A DNA stretch of 64,000 bases. It comes from Oxyruncus cristatus (lineage: Eukaryota; Chordata; Aves; Passeriformes; Cotingidae). Positions 35,960 through 48,293 of the stretch are shown piece by piece. The notes below the pieces were generated by a model, which saw only the letters and a list, made by a program, of their open reading frames with translations, was not told where the DNA came from and did no database searches. The DNA is taken from positions 3,179 through 67,178 of the forward strand of contig VXAY01004285.1 of NCBI GenBank assembly GCA_013399855.1, in the 5' to 3' direction. Position 1 is the first letter of the stretch, and every line of letters begins with the position of its first letter. A program made the translations under genes and the position numbers.

Positions 35960-38070
35960 AGGTTTAAATGGAATTTCTTGCAATTCAGCCTGTGCATGTT
36001 GCCTCTTTCCCATCCACTGTATACCACTGAAAAGACTGTCTTCTTTAGTCCCTCTGACCAGATATCAATACACATTGATAATATTCCCCTTGAGCCTTCT
36101 CCTCTCCAAGCTGAACAGTCTCAGCTCAGCTTCTGCTTATATGACAGGTGCTCCAATATTTCATCATCTTCATGGTCCTTCAGTCAACTTCTTCTGCTAA
36201 GCCCATGTACGTCTTGCACCAGGAAGCCCAGAAATGGACACAGTGTCCAGATGTGGTCTCACCAGTGCTGAATAATGGGGAAGAATAGTTTCCCTTGACC
36301 TGCTAGCAACACTTTTCGTAGTCCAGGAGGCTACTGACCTTCCTTGCTGCAAGCACATATTTCTGGCCGATGTTAAACTTGATATTCACTGGGATATCCA
36401 GGGCCTTCTCTGTAAAGCTGCCTTCCTGTTAGTTAGCCCCCGGGCACTGCCTGGGGTTATTCTGCCTCAGACGCAGAACTTTGTATTGCCCTTTCTTGAG
36501 CTTCATGAGACTCCTGTTGGGCCGTTACTTTAGCCTGTTGTGGTGCCTCCAGATGGCAATACAACCAACTGGTATCATAGTGATACCTGATGTATACCCC
36601 CCTTCGATAACAACTTATAAACTTGTTCAGGGAGCTGTCTGACCCATCAAGCAGGTCATCAGTGAAAATATTAAAACAGTATGACCCATAATCAACCGTG
36701 GGATACACTACTATTGACTGGTCCCTGGATGGCCTGTCAAAACCCTTTGAGCATAGTTTTCTGTCCAGCCCGTTGCTCACTTATCTAGCCAATGCTTCAT
36801 ACTTTGTCTATGAGTATTTTACGGGATACAGTATCAAAAGCCTTGCTGAAGTCAGGGTGAACAATATACAGTCCTCTTCCCTCATCCTACGAGCTAGTCA
36901 TTTCCTCATAAAAGACATTTGAGTTGACTAAGCATCATTTCAATAAATCCATACCGACTATACGCAATCTCCTTGTCCTTTCTAAATTTGCAAAAGTTTT
37001 TTATAATTATTTGTTCCATCACTTTCCCCAGAATCAAGGTGAGGGTGGCCAACCTGTAGTTCCTCAGATCTTCCTAAATCTTCTTGAACATAGGAGTGAC
37101 ACTTGCTTTTTTCAAGCCCTCAGCAGCCTTTCCTGATCACCATGACTTTTCAAAGACAAATGCAATGACATTGGCCAGCACTCTTCATAACTGTGGGTAC
37201 ATCCTATTAGGTCCTAAATATCCAGTTTGTTTAATTATTCCCTAACCTAATCTTCCTCTACCCTAACTGTTTTCCTTTCTTCAGATTTTCACACTGTTGC
37301 AGGGGCCTAGTATTCCTGAAAACAAATCATACTGGTACAGAACAAGGCAAAGGCACCATTGAGTATCTCAGTCTTTTCCACGTACTTTGTCACTATGTTC
37401 CCCATTGAGTTTAGCAAAAGACCCACATTTTCTCTGGTCTGCTTTTCGCTGTCACTGTAATTGCAGAAGTCCATTCTCTGGTACATCGTGTTTCCTTCCA
37501 GATTCAATTCCAGATGTGTTTGGGCTTAACCCTATCTCTTCACTCTTGAACAATGTTTCTACATTCTTTCTCTGCACAATTACCTGAAGCAACTTCAACC
37601 TGTGTATTTCCTCTTTAGCCTGAGTTTAGGTTAGGAGCTACTTGTTCATCTCTGCAGGCCTTCTGCCATTCTTCTGTACATGGGGTGGGCCAAATTTTAG
37701 CTTAGTAGAGGCTATCCTTGAAAACCCACAAGCTCTCCTGAACTCTTTTTTCCTCCAGGGCTGTCTCCTATGGCACTCTTCTAAGTGGACTAAAGTCTTC
37801 TCTCCTGAAGTCAAAGTTTGTGATCCTGCTTTTTGCCTGGATACCTCATCTCTGGATCCTGAACTCCACTGCTGAACTTGTAATCTCTGCAGCCAAGACT
37901 GCCCTCTGGCTTCACATCCCTGGACAGGTTTTGGGGGTTTTTTGGTAAGAATAAGGTCCGTCACGGCAGTTCCTTGGTCACCTGTGTCAGGAAATTATCA
38001 ACAACGTACTCCAGAAATATTCTGAGTTGCTCATGCTCTCTGTGCTGCTCTTTTGTGAGATAACATTTAT
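35960..38070 (-). mobile_element. CR1 LINE, copy C: older, 5'-truncated in the endonuclease
   Basis: Read on the plus strand as the reverse complement, it starts in the distal coding/3' region ('gcctgtgcatgttgcc', 'ataatattccccttgagcc', 'ctccaagctgaacagtctca', 'agatgtggtctcaccagtgc'). It passes through the RT thumb region and palm (minus-strand FNIFTDDLLDGSDSSLNKF near 36660) and the motif A region ('aaaagccttgctgaagtcag'). It continues through the NYRPVSLT block ('gtggccaacctgtagttcc') and the linker (minus-strand KQTRENVGLLLNSMGNIVTK). It ends in the endonuclease at about 37985-38070 ('caggaaattatcaacaacg'). Many substitutions and indels place it among the older insertions here. The last bases of the 3' UTR are not recognisable, so the left boundary is approximate. 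Confidence 0.85.
36300..37510 (-). pseudogene. CR1 copy C reverse transcriptase remnant
   Basis: The RT blocks survive only as short pieces in different frames on the minus strand. They are a linker piece around KTEILNGAFALF (37307-37507), the fingers and GFR-type region around 36930-37110, the DFSKAFD region around 36830-36860 (degraded), and FNIFTDDLLDG (about 36645-36680) next to the palm. After SLNKF the expected ADD catalytic triplet is not readable (the frame continues as ISCYRRG). Stops and shifts throughout exclude function. Confidence 0.75.
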
Positions 38071-41000
38071 CTTTTTTTCCATGGGGGGAAGTGATTTGAC
38101 ACTTTTTCCTCACAACTTCTGTAGAGCTTGAAGGAAGTTAATTATCTTGGAGGTGTTTTTCACATCTTTAAAATTTGTTTTAATTACCCAAAGGGTTTAT
38201 ATTCTTAGGAGGAATTAAGAGGGTGACACAAGACTAATCTTCTTTTCCTTAAGAGACCAGATGGAAAATATCCTCAAAAATGGTCCATGACCACCACAAA
38301 ATATGGTTGCGTGTATAGGGGGGTTTATCAGTCAAAATAGCAACTTTATTCTTGCTTCCATACTTATCAAAAGGGGTCATTTTGCCATTAAACAGGTCAT
38401 CAAAGCTTCTTCAGATACTGATTTGCAAACTTAGATCCAAAAAAGCAGGCAGGCATTAGCTGCCTTCAGTGATTTCTTCAATCAGGAATAAGGCCAAACC
38501 TCAATGAAGCATCATCAGTCTATTCTTGTGAGGTTAAAGGTATGTGGTATCTATCTGTCCTTTAGCTCCTGCCAGCATCTATCAGCATGGTAGTCCAGTT
38601 GGCTACTGTTGATAGCAGCATCTTAAAATCACGTCTTTCAGGAATTGTGATCTTATTTTGAAACAGCAAAAAACAAGTGTTCTCTGCCAAAGACTGAATC
38701 CATAGCAAAGACTGAGTAAGCAGAACACATGGTACAGACAAGAATTGTATTTTACCCTTGACATTTTCTTCTATAATGTTTGCATGAAACAAAAGATGCT
38801 TGCATAGATTAGAATCCCAGACAATTCCTTTTTTTTTTTTTTTTCATTTGAGTCAGTGGGACCCACAAGAACATTTGAGTATGTTCCCAAATTTGGAACA
38901 ATATTTCCAGTATTTCTTATATCTACTCCTAAGGTCACTGTCAAAGGGAATATGAGAGATGGTATCTGAAACACAAATATTGAAAACATGCCAGCGGCAT
39001 AACAAATAACTGAAGAATCGTAAAACTTCAAAGACTCAAATTATTAATCGTGAACAGTAGTGTACTATCTTAACATTTACAAAGAATTTCCCTCCACAAA
39101 TATCTGAGATCTAATCTCTCATCATCTTATTTTAAATAACACTGCAGCTTTTCACAGTGTAATAAACATGGGAAGCACAGTGTTTCTTCAGATTGCCACA
39201 CCTAAGCTACATTGAAATATGACCAGAATTGCAATTACACAGAAAAGTATGATATAAAAATCAGACAAAAAGATATATCGGTTCATCTGGAAGTAATGCA
39301 ATACTACAAGAAGAATTTGTCTAGTGAAACACAACCAAAACACATATTTATGTTTGCAACTTGAAATCTTCTTTAAGTTTTTTTTCTGTATTATTTCCTT
39401 CTACTTTTCCTGAAAAAATTTGATCTTCCTTATGACAGGCAAAGGATACACTTTTAAAATTCTTTTTAATTGCCTAGAAAAAGCAGCTTTGGCTTTGATA
39501 GATGTGGATTCCCTGCTGTTTTCCTTACACTGAGAGACATACTGGAAATAAAACCAGGTTCTGCCATACAAGGCACATTCTTTTTATGCATACTGTTAGA
39601 AAATGTTTTCTGTAGATCTATCATAATTTTGATTTAAAGCCATTGTTTTTCTTCAAGTCTCACTTAGGGAATATTATTTATAAAGTAGTCTACTAACTAC
39701 AGTTCATTTATCAAAAGAAAAAATATCGTAAATAGCTCCTATATCTAGCTACATGAAGTAAACTATTTTGATTAAAAATGCATTCTAATAAAATGTTTAT
39801 CAGGATCTCCTCAGAGTTTTAAAGCAGGCTTTCAAAGCAGTGGTGTGTGAGACTTGATTAAATGCCTCTTATGTGCTACATATCCGTAGTATTAAGGTCA
39901 ATCGAATTCTCCTCAGCAAAAGCTGGCAACTCAAATGAAATTCAGTGGGATTTAAGCAACAGCTATTTGGGCATTGAAAGCTTACCAAATTCTGCAGGCT
40001 TTTTCCCTCACTACAGGGATGTATAAACAGTAAGACACAGTAAACAACCTGAACTAAAATCACTGAGATTAACAGGCTTTAAACAGAAGGAGATGAATAT
40101 GCAGCACCTATTGCTAATCAACATTAGTTAGGCTGAGATAACCAGTTAAAACCAAAGACATGTTAGCACCCAGATGATGCAATGCAAGCCCATGAAGAAA
40201 TATTAATTCATGGTAAAAAAAAAATCACTATGCTCTGTTAACACTGCAATGATTCTAGCCTAACAAGCCTTGTCTCTGAGAAATTTTAGTTAGCTTTCAC
40301 AGCCCCATGCCATTAGCACCATGTTTCTGCTCCAGATTGGATACGCAGTGTCTTCTACTGCTCAAACCCACCAGCCCTTTTGGTGTCAGCTGCTCTCTGT
40401 GTTCACTAGACACAACCAAACTTAGTATTTCTCCTCCGAGGAAAGATTAGAAACACCAGCCTGATCCCTTTAAACGGTAGAGATCAGACCCAGGTCAATA
40501 ATGGGATTTTTACATGATGAATACCCCTTTCAGCTTCAAAGGAAATGTCTGCAGAGGGATTGCCCGAGTTTGTCACGATTGTTTCCAGTAATATAAAGCA
40601 GATAGTAATAGTAGAAGTGAATTAAGAATCCACACTGACATCTTGTGGACACCGAGCCAGCAAACAATTTCTAAGCACTCTCAGCACACCTCATTCGTAT
40701 GTTGTTTAATCTAATAGCACAGAGAAAGGGAGATGATTGTCTGAGACTTGTTAAACCAGTCACTTTATGGAATGTACCAAAACTGTGCAGAATAGTGTTT
40801 CACACAGCAGATATGAGAATGTGGATGTTCATAAAAAGATGTTTGAAAATTCATTTAATATTTTTATTCCCAAGGCTCAAATTTTAAAATTAAACATAAT
40901 GGAAAGACAAAAAAAAAGGCATAAAAAAAAAACCCAAAAAAATTTCAATCATTTACATGACTATTTTACAATACAGGCAGTGACTTAGCTAGAAACTTGA

Positions 41001-44000
41001 AGTCTATACTTACTTAAAAAAGGAAACCTGCTGAAGTTAACGTACTAATCTGCTAAGTTGTCTATTACACAAACATTTTTAAAATAACAGACAAACACTG
41101 CTGGTCTGAAACAGGTCTATTGTTAAATTGTTCTTGTGTTCTGCCAACTTTTCTAGAAAAAAACCCCAATATCTCTGAAATATCTTCCGAAAAGTTAAAA
41201 ATCTTGTCAATAGAAAGCAGAATTACAGATTTTATTTAAATAAATATTCACAGGAATGGTTTCACAGACAGCAGAGGAAAATGTCTTACTTCTTGCCTTT
41301 GGAAGGAACAAAATTAAGGGAAATTTTTTTAATCTCAGCCTTCGGGAAAAGCAATAGTAATTCTCCTGTTTCTTCCAGGACTTCCCAGTTTATCTCGTTT
41401 TAGACAAGGTGTGCAAAATACAGAGATGAAAAGGCATCTTAAGCACTATGGTTTGCACAACATACCCTGGGAGATTTGCCTCATGGAATTATTAACACAG
41501 ATGCCAGAATAAAGCTGCTAGCAGGAGGAAAATATACATTGGTATAGAATGTGCCTCTGAGGCAATTTTTAATAGATGATGCTCAATACTGTGTGCAAGA
41601 AGCCCCCTAATATAGCTCAGCTTCATAAGAATTGGCTCATTTGACAACTTCAGATGCAAAAACATTCTGAAGTGAAGGAGCACATTCCAAGGAGTCACAA
41701 ATTTTCGCCAAAGGCTTCACTCCAAATGTAACCATTTAATTAACTTCCAGCAACACAATTTGGAAACAGTGTGGTTCCTCTAATATTCGTGTGGATCCGA
41801 AAAGATTGCTTTTTACCAGGAGATCTGCATCAAATAGAGGACTTGCTTTTTCCTTTTAAAGGCATTTGCTCTTTATCTTGACATTACCCATGGGATCCAA
41901 GACAACTAAATCACTGCCTGTTTGCACCATATTTAGACTACGTTAATCCTGTGCTTTTCAGTTTCCTGAAGGATTCAGAAAGGATCCTGCCTTATAATCT
42001 CCCTTCAATATATAATTTCTGGAATTTTAAGGAGTGGGAAGAGAGTTTTCTGTGGAGATCACACACAAACAGGGAAAGGATTTAACATGGTGGATCTGTC
42101 AGAGGCTTAGTTGATAGATCAGGCTCACTATCTCAGGATTGACCACATTTGGTATTTGGAAACTCTAATTTCCTCGCTCTTCTGTTGAAATCTGACCTCT
42201 CTTTTTCTATTCCTCCATCCCATTTCAAGTATGGTTATTATTTCTTCTTGCTTGATTTTAAACATTCTGTGGCCGTGTTATGTCAGGACACTAAGACAGG
42301 AAGTTCTATGGATCCTTCTTGATTAAAGCTCTCTTGCACAGTTACCAGTGGCTGACAGGAGCTGGGTGGCAGGTTCCTGTCAGTTCCTTGCGTGTCTATC
42401 TCAGATCTTTTCTTAGTTAGTATCAGTTCATTTGGCATTTGTACACGTGGTTTCTGCTGAAAAAAAAACAAAAACAAACCTCACAAAAAAAAATACTTTG
42501 GGGTTTCAACCTTTAAAAATTGAAGAATGAGAAAGGATTTAGCCTTGGATTATTGAATAACTTATGGGGAAAATAAAATTTTATTATATTAAACATGGCA
42601 AACATTCACTCCACTGGGGAAAAATAATTTAACACTTGTCTTCCACATTCAGCAATTACAGTTGACAGGGATCTTCATTCTGTGTCATGTGAAAGGACAG
42701 ATTTAGCTTGTGTGTCTAACAAACCACAAATGAGTAATGAAGGTCTTAGTTTATAAATGGATGAAATCACATTTTCTATTTATAGTTATATAGAGAAAAA
42801 TAAGGGAAAAAGTTCTGCTCACAGTGATGCTTCTCTGCACTTAAAAATGCAATGAAACCTGTTTGGCTTCAGCTTATCTCAGTTTTCAGTAACAGCCTGT
42901 CCTGCAAATATTTAATCTTTGGTTTTAACAGTTTTATATACAATACTCTGGACAACAATGTTAAAGGATTCCATGATTTTACAACTAAATCTTCAGATTA
43001 AAATATAGATTAACACCACTGCAGCTTTTTTTTTTTTTTTTGCCTCAAAAACACTTAATAGGAGGTGTTGTGTTTCATATTGTTCCCTTTTGCATTCTGC
43101 ATGCTCCATTTATATTTCTAAACTAGACATTGTCTAAGTGCTATCTTAATCCTCTGAAAACTTAACCATGCACTAAGCTTAAAGAAGCCATTCCCATTTG
43201 ATCCAATGGGATTACTGCAGTGTTTAAAGATGGGCATGTGCTGAGAAATGAATATATGAGAAGATGAATTGAAATTGTGTAAACTGAAAATGACCGTGTT
43301 GAAAGGTTAAGTTAGACCAAAGTATTGCTTCCAAAAGCATATAACTAAGAAAGGGTAAGACAGCACAAGGAAGCTCCTCACTATAATATCCCATCTTTCA
43401 TCTACTGAAGTTCATCAATAGCATTTTCCTCATCTGTTTCAACAGTATGAACATTCTGATTGTTTTATTTTTTAATTTCAGAGATAATTGAAATTAATTT
43501 CAATTTGAATAATATGAATAATTATATTAATAATATTAATAATCTGGTTTCACTCCAACTTTTAAGGAATCCATTACTGAAAGATAAAAAAAATCTATGG
43601 CACCACTGTTAGCTTTTTATGCTTCTTTGTTTCTTAGCTCATCAAATATAAATATAAATGGATATATGAGTTATATCAGAAATTTGGTGTTTCTCTAAAT
43701 TGTCTTGTCTTCCAATTTTTTCTGTTTATTTTACAGTTATGCATTTTATCCATGTTAAGGAGCCAATCTCCCATTGAATTCATACGCAAACACTAAAGCT
43801 TGAAATTGTGATATTTCACGTGTGATAGCAAATATAAACAGTATCTTTTCCAAGTACTGCATACACTGCACACACAGTACAATATCATATTTTTATGTGT
43901 ATACCATGCTATCTATATGTAATGAAATTCTGCCTCATTCAACCATGATAACTGCATAAGAGCAGTGGTACTGAAAGAACACCATTTTTCAGATTTCAGA

Positions 44001-47000
44001 ACAGACCACTGACTAGCTGCCTCAGCCTTTTCCTAAACTTTAATAGACCTTTAGTCAAATCTCTTCCTTCCCTCTAATTTTCTAAAGGCTTGATGAGATC
44101 ACAGGTTATTAGAGAACTTATTTTTATAAAGCCCCTATTTTAAGGACGTGCAGATCATCAGAGACAGAACATTACATGAAGATCATGGAAGAAGCATGAA
44201 AAAAGTTGGAAAAGTGGTAGATTTCCTCTTGCATTTCCAGTACTCCTGCATTAATCATTGGACACGAAGGATTTCCATTTGAAAGGCTATCTGTAAGTGC
44301 CCAGACCAAAAAAATCATGTTGCTTCATTAAAGCAGTCACCCTACATGCAGAAAACAGATCCAAGAAATCTCTTTTCAGTCTTTTGCTAGTAGCAAAGCA
44401 GCAGCAATGTGGTCTTGTTAGTGAGATTAACCTCAAATTTAGAAGGGATAGAGAACCACCAGGGTTACAAGGCCTGTGACCAAAGGCCTACCTGTGACTA
44501 AAAGCATGAGACTGAGGCTTTCATTTGCCCAGCAAAAAAGCTTTGCAAAGATAAAAATGAGACCAGCAGCACTGACCTATTTGCTTTTCCCTGTTTAAAC
44601 ATTATTTGGGGACTAACTAATCTAAGGAGCTTGAGTTTCTGAGAGCCTCTATGCCTGCTCTGAAGGCATCCTTCAGATCTGCTGTTACAAAGGTACTGTT
44701 CCAAGAAATATCAAAAGTTTCAAAAATAACATTATTCCAATTCCAAATTCCAATTCCAAAAATAACAATATTCCATATTTCACAGGTTGTTATGCAAATT
44801 GCAATAAAGTTAAAAAGTTCTTTTCAAAGAACTTCAGAAAGCTTGCAGATCTATACAGAAATGTATGGCTCCAGCATTACATTTTCAGAAAAGGTGAAAT
44901 GCAAATCTGTGATGTAAACTAACCTAACACTAAATGAGAAGTCTCTATCTACTTTGACAAGCAATGCATTCAATTAAATACTCTCTACAAAATCATCCAT
45001 ATAATTTATACCAAATCAACGGGAAAATCTAAGATAGGGCAAATAGTAAAAAATCTTCAGATATGCAAGTAAACATAAGTGATTATATGAATATGGCTCA
45101 TCTCAAAAACATAGATGCCAAGCAGAAACACCCAAAACAGACATGTAGGAAAGCACCCACAAATTAAACGGTAAAAAAATAGATTTTTTTTTATATATAT
45201 CTGAGGAGTTATTCTAAAACCTTTGAAAACATTCAGATTGATTTGAATATTGAACATATGATCTGTGAGAGGCAGTAAAGAGAAAACTTGGCATTTGTTA
45301 AGAAAAGCTCTATTTTCCAAAATAGATTTCAAAAAAAAAAGGTTTGCACCCTATTTTTTTTTATTTTTATTTATTTTAATTTGATAGAATTAAAATTGAA
45401 ACCACAACATGATGCAAGTCAGTATCTCCTTTAAGTATCTTAAAAGAGTATGTTTTAGAATAATTGTGTTGAGTTTTTACAGCTTATTAAAAGGTTACAA
45501 GGAACAGCAGATGCTCATTAGACCATGAAATAACATGTCAGCTTCTCTTAGAAAAATCTGTTTCTTAAATCTTTCCTTTTCTACATCATTATGTAAAATT
45601 TCACTCCAGTGAATTAGGCTAGTGAGAAGCCCTGATAGAGATCTTAATAAAAGTAATGAGTTTTTTTTTTTCTTTCAGTCTAATTCTAGTATTTTTAATT
45701 TGTGACATACACTTAGCTAAATCAAACTTTCTCAGAAGTGAAATAGGTATTTGCTGTTGAAATATCAGGTTCACTCTTCCAGGAAGAAGCATTAAATTTT
45801 ACATGAAAACATAAGCTCTGTAACTTTTATTCTGTTGCCCATGTTTAAATTACATTCATAGGTTATTGCTGATCTAAACACTTCAAGTTAATCAGATGTT
45901 TAACAACTGTGGAAGCAGAACCTACAGGGCATGTCCAAACATGTGATCAGCAGAACACTAGGGATAAATATTAATCTGAAACACACCTTTTCAGCCCGTG
46001 AATTTATCCAGAAATTGATGTGGGCTGGTGTCACTTGATTATTTCCAAAAGTATCTGTGCAAAGTAACTTTAATATCAATTTGTTAATACAGAAGCCTTG
46101 GGCAGTGGAGAGTAAAAGTGTTTTAACTGGGATTGTTTCATTCTTATGTCTTTCTGAGGCAGAGAGGTGCTTAGTAATCTTATTGAATTACTTGCTGAAT
46201 CAGAAACAGAGGCAGGGTTCAGAGATGTGGGTTCATCTCCAAATCACCATACTACTGCTGGGTGAGTTTTATATGTCATGCACACAAAGGAATGAAGTCT
46301 TCTGTCTTGAATTCCATTGGATTGGCACTGCACCTCTTTTTCATCACAACGCTACCTTCTCTCTCTCTCTCCCCACAGATGCTTTCCACTGCAGTTCTGG
46401 AAATCTGTTTGAAACACTCTATCATAGGCCTTTTCTCTGACTTTCTCCCATATGATACCCTTTGTAAGGTCAAAAATTATGCTTTTCTAATGTTGGTGTA
46501 ATTTGCAGTGAGAATATCAGCCTTTCTGATAGCTGAAAACAGGCCTTCTTATGCTGGACCCATTAGTTTTATTCTTTCACCTCAATAATTTACTATGGAA
46601 ATGGAAACACATCTAGGAAAACGAACTGGGCTCTAGATCTACATAAAATCCCAAAACAGGGTTCTTCCAGGCATCAGGGTCTTCACCACAGTAATATGAT
46701 CCAAAACATCTTCAACCATCAGCCATGTAGTAGTCAGTAAGTCACTCTCCCTCCTCACCCTCACTAAGACAAGAAGGTATTAAGCACTTGTTTCAAAGGA
46801 CAGCTTAGTAATGCAGGAGAACATTCCTGAACACAGGTTGTCTTTTAAGAGCCTCTATACCAGAGGCTTCCAGCACCAGTCTTGAATCGATTTACAGCCA
46901 CACCCTGAAGGAAGACAAAAAAATTCCAACAGGAAGCAGAAATCTCTTTAAATGTATTTAAATTTCATAAATAATCTGACTATTCTTTCTTAAGCGGTGA

Positions 47001-47849
47001 CACAAGCAATTATTTTTATTATTATTACTTTGGAAACGTGCATTGCAATACGCATATGACATTAGCAACCTCAGGGTACCACAGAAAATAAAATCTGTAT
47101 GTTCCCATTGATTGAATTGAAACATTTAAAGTTCTTTCACGAATATGTAGGGAATGTAGACACCAGGATCAAAGAGATGGCTTCTAATCCCAGGGTCAGG
47201 CACCTAACTTGCTCTCACATGCAGCTTTTGTTATATTTTGCCCTTCAGCCTCAGTTTTATCTTCTTCCCCTGACAGGAGGCAATTTTACTTGTACTCATT
47301 ACGGGAGATGGGGGAGTAGTGGAGGGAACAATTGGGAGGAGGGTTGTCAAAAGGAAAGTTTATGAAGGTTATTTAACAGATGACCTGTCATTTAGGAATG
47401 AAACTAGCAGTGGCAAATGTGGATGCTCAAGTCCTTGAGACAGTTTTCAGAGGAAATGGTTTTATAGTTGAAGCTCTTTTTGTAAAATGTTAATTTGTGT
47501 ACCTGCTGGAAACCTCATAAGTCCAGACATGTTCCTTTTAATAATTATTATAAAATCTTCATTTCTTTAATTAAAAAAGTCATCACCTCACATTACACTT
47601 GAATTGATTTTGATCTTTGAAATTGCACCTAAAACTACAGTCATAATCAGGTAAGATTATTTTTAATCATTAGTAAAAGGCCTGAGAAAGACAACAGATG
47701 TTTTTTTCCCTAAGAACCTCCTGAATAAGAACCATGTATCAATGACATTCTGAAATCAAAGTGATTGTACAGGAAAATATATTCACTGTATAAATAAGCA
47801 CTAAACTAAGAAAATTATTTTCACAGCATCACCGCAAAAAAAATCTCAG
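38071..47849. other. Long A+T-rich unique DNA, no gene recognised
   Basis: Nearly 10 kb with no supportable exon or RNA gene. Contents noted: T-runs at 38829-38844 and 43026-43041, a 20-base perfect palindrome at 43486-43505, imperfect 'aattccaaa'-type repetition at 44720-44775, and a (CT)n pyrimidine tract ending in cccacag at about 46352-46378 that resembles a splice acceptor but has no supporting exon. The part at about 41690-42000 is free of simple repeats and is a weak candidate for conserved non-coding sequence. Confidence 0.5.
43486..43505. repeat. 20-base perfect palindrome in A+T-rich DNA
   Basis: AATTGAAATTAATTTCAATT is its own reverse complement, followed by an (AAT)-rich stretch (43506-43545). 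It may be a chance product of local A+T-rich composition. Confidence 0.85.
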
Positions 47850-47940
47850 CCAAAGCCAGCTGCCGACAGTGTGATTCCATAGGAAAAACCAGTTTTTCCC
47901 CTTTTCCCCTTCCCCTTCTTGGTCGTGGCAGTAATCTCCA

Positions 47941-47960
47941 ACAGCGCCCCCTGCTGGCCA
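47941..47960 (-). promoter_or_regulatory. Near-consensus CTCF-type motif in LTR, minus orientation
   Basis: On the minus strand TGGCCAGCAGGGGGCGCTG matches the usual 19-base CTCF consensus as I remember it at 17 of 19 positions. This is the strongest such match noticed in the window. It sits 58 bases from a second motif in the same LTR. Binding is a prediction from the motif. Confidence 0.65.
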
Positions 47961-47998
47961 ACACAGAGCACTGCAGGCTCTGGGCCGTCAATGATACT

Positions 47999-48018
47999 AC
48001 AGCGCCCCCTGCTGATCG
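47999..48018 (-). promoter_or_regulatory. Second CTCF-type motif in the same LTR, minus orientation
   Basis: On the minus strand the core CAGCAGGGGGCGCTG is intact; 14 of 19 positions match the remembered consensus. It is in the same orientation as, and 58 bases from, the motif at 47941. It is the positional equivalent of the motif at 29974-29992 in the sister LTR. Confidence 0.55.
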
Positions 48019-48145
48019 TGGTTAGAATTGCGCCAAAAGGCAAAAGTTATGAACCGGTTTTGGAGGGAAACCTTGGGTGCAGGATTGTTGTTTAGGATTT
48101 TTTTTGGTGTTCTTTTGTTGTTCTGACAATACACATCTAGCCTTT

Positions 48146-48151
48146 AATAAA
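48146..48151 (+). promoter_or_regulatory. LTR polyadenylation signal AATAAA
   Basis: AATAAA within CCTTTAATAAAGGG, the same context as in the 30-kb copy. It confirms plus orientation of this LTR. Confidence 0.6.
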
Positions 48152-48293
48152 GGGAGGTTGTCTTTTCTTTCTCCATATTTCCTCAGTTGGAGCCTCTTAA
48201 TTTCGGATTTACAATTGCTTAGAGGGAGGAGTTTTGGTCTTCCTCATAACTCATCCTCCTTAGCAAACACTTCAGTCTCATTAAGCTGAGACA

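Larger units (their letters stand above)
47850..48293 (+). mobile_element. ERV LTR, second copy of the 30-kb family, 5'-truncated
   Basis: Bases 47999-48293 align with the reverse complement of 29681-29992. Shared segments in order are the CTCF-type motif, 'gtggttagaattgc', the T-rich stretch, 'caatacacat', 'cctttaataaaggg', 'tttcggatttacaa' and 'gagggaggagttttggtc'. It ends at CTGAGACA (48293), equivalent to CTGAGCCA in the sister copy. The more G+C-rich part upstream (47850-47998), with a further CTCF-type motif, probably corresponds to sequence hidden by the gap in the sister copy. The TGTCATGG start was not found, and no target duplication is evident, so the left end is truncated or too diverged. 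The insertion lies in plus orientation, opposite to the 30-kb copy. Confidence 0.8.

Noticed and set aside
46352..46501. Pyrimidine tract plus cccacag followed by an open stretch, resembling a splice acceptor and exon
   Set aside because: A single acceptor-like site with no recognisable protein and no partner exon; such sites are common by chance.
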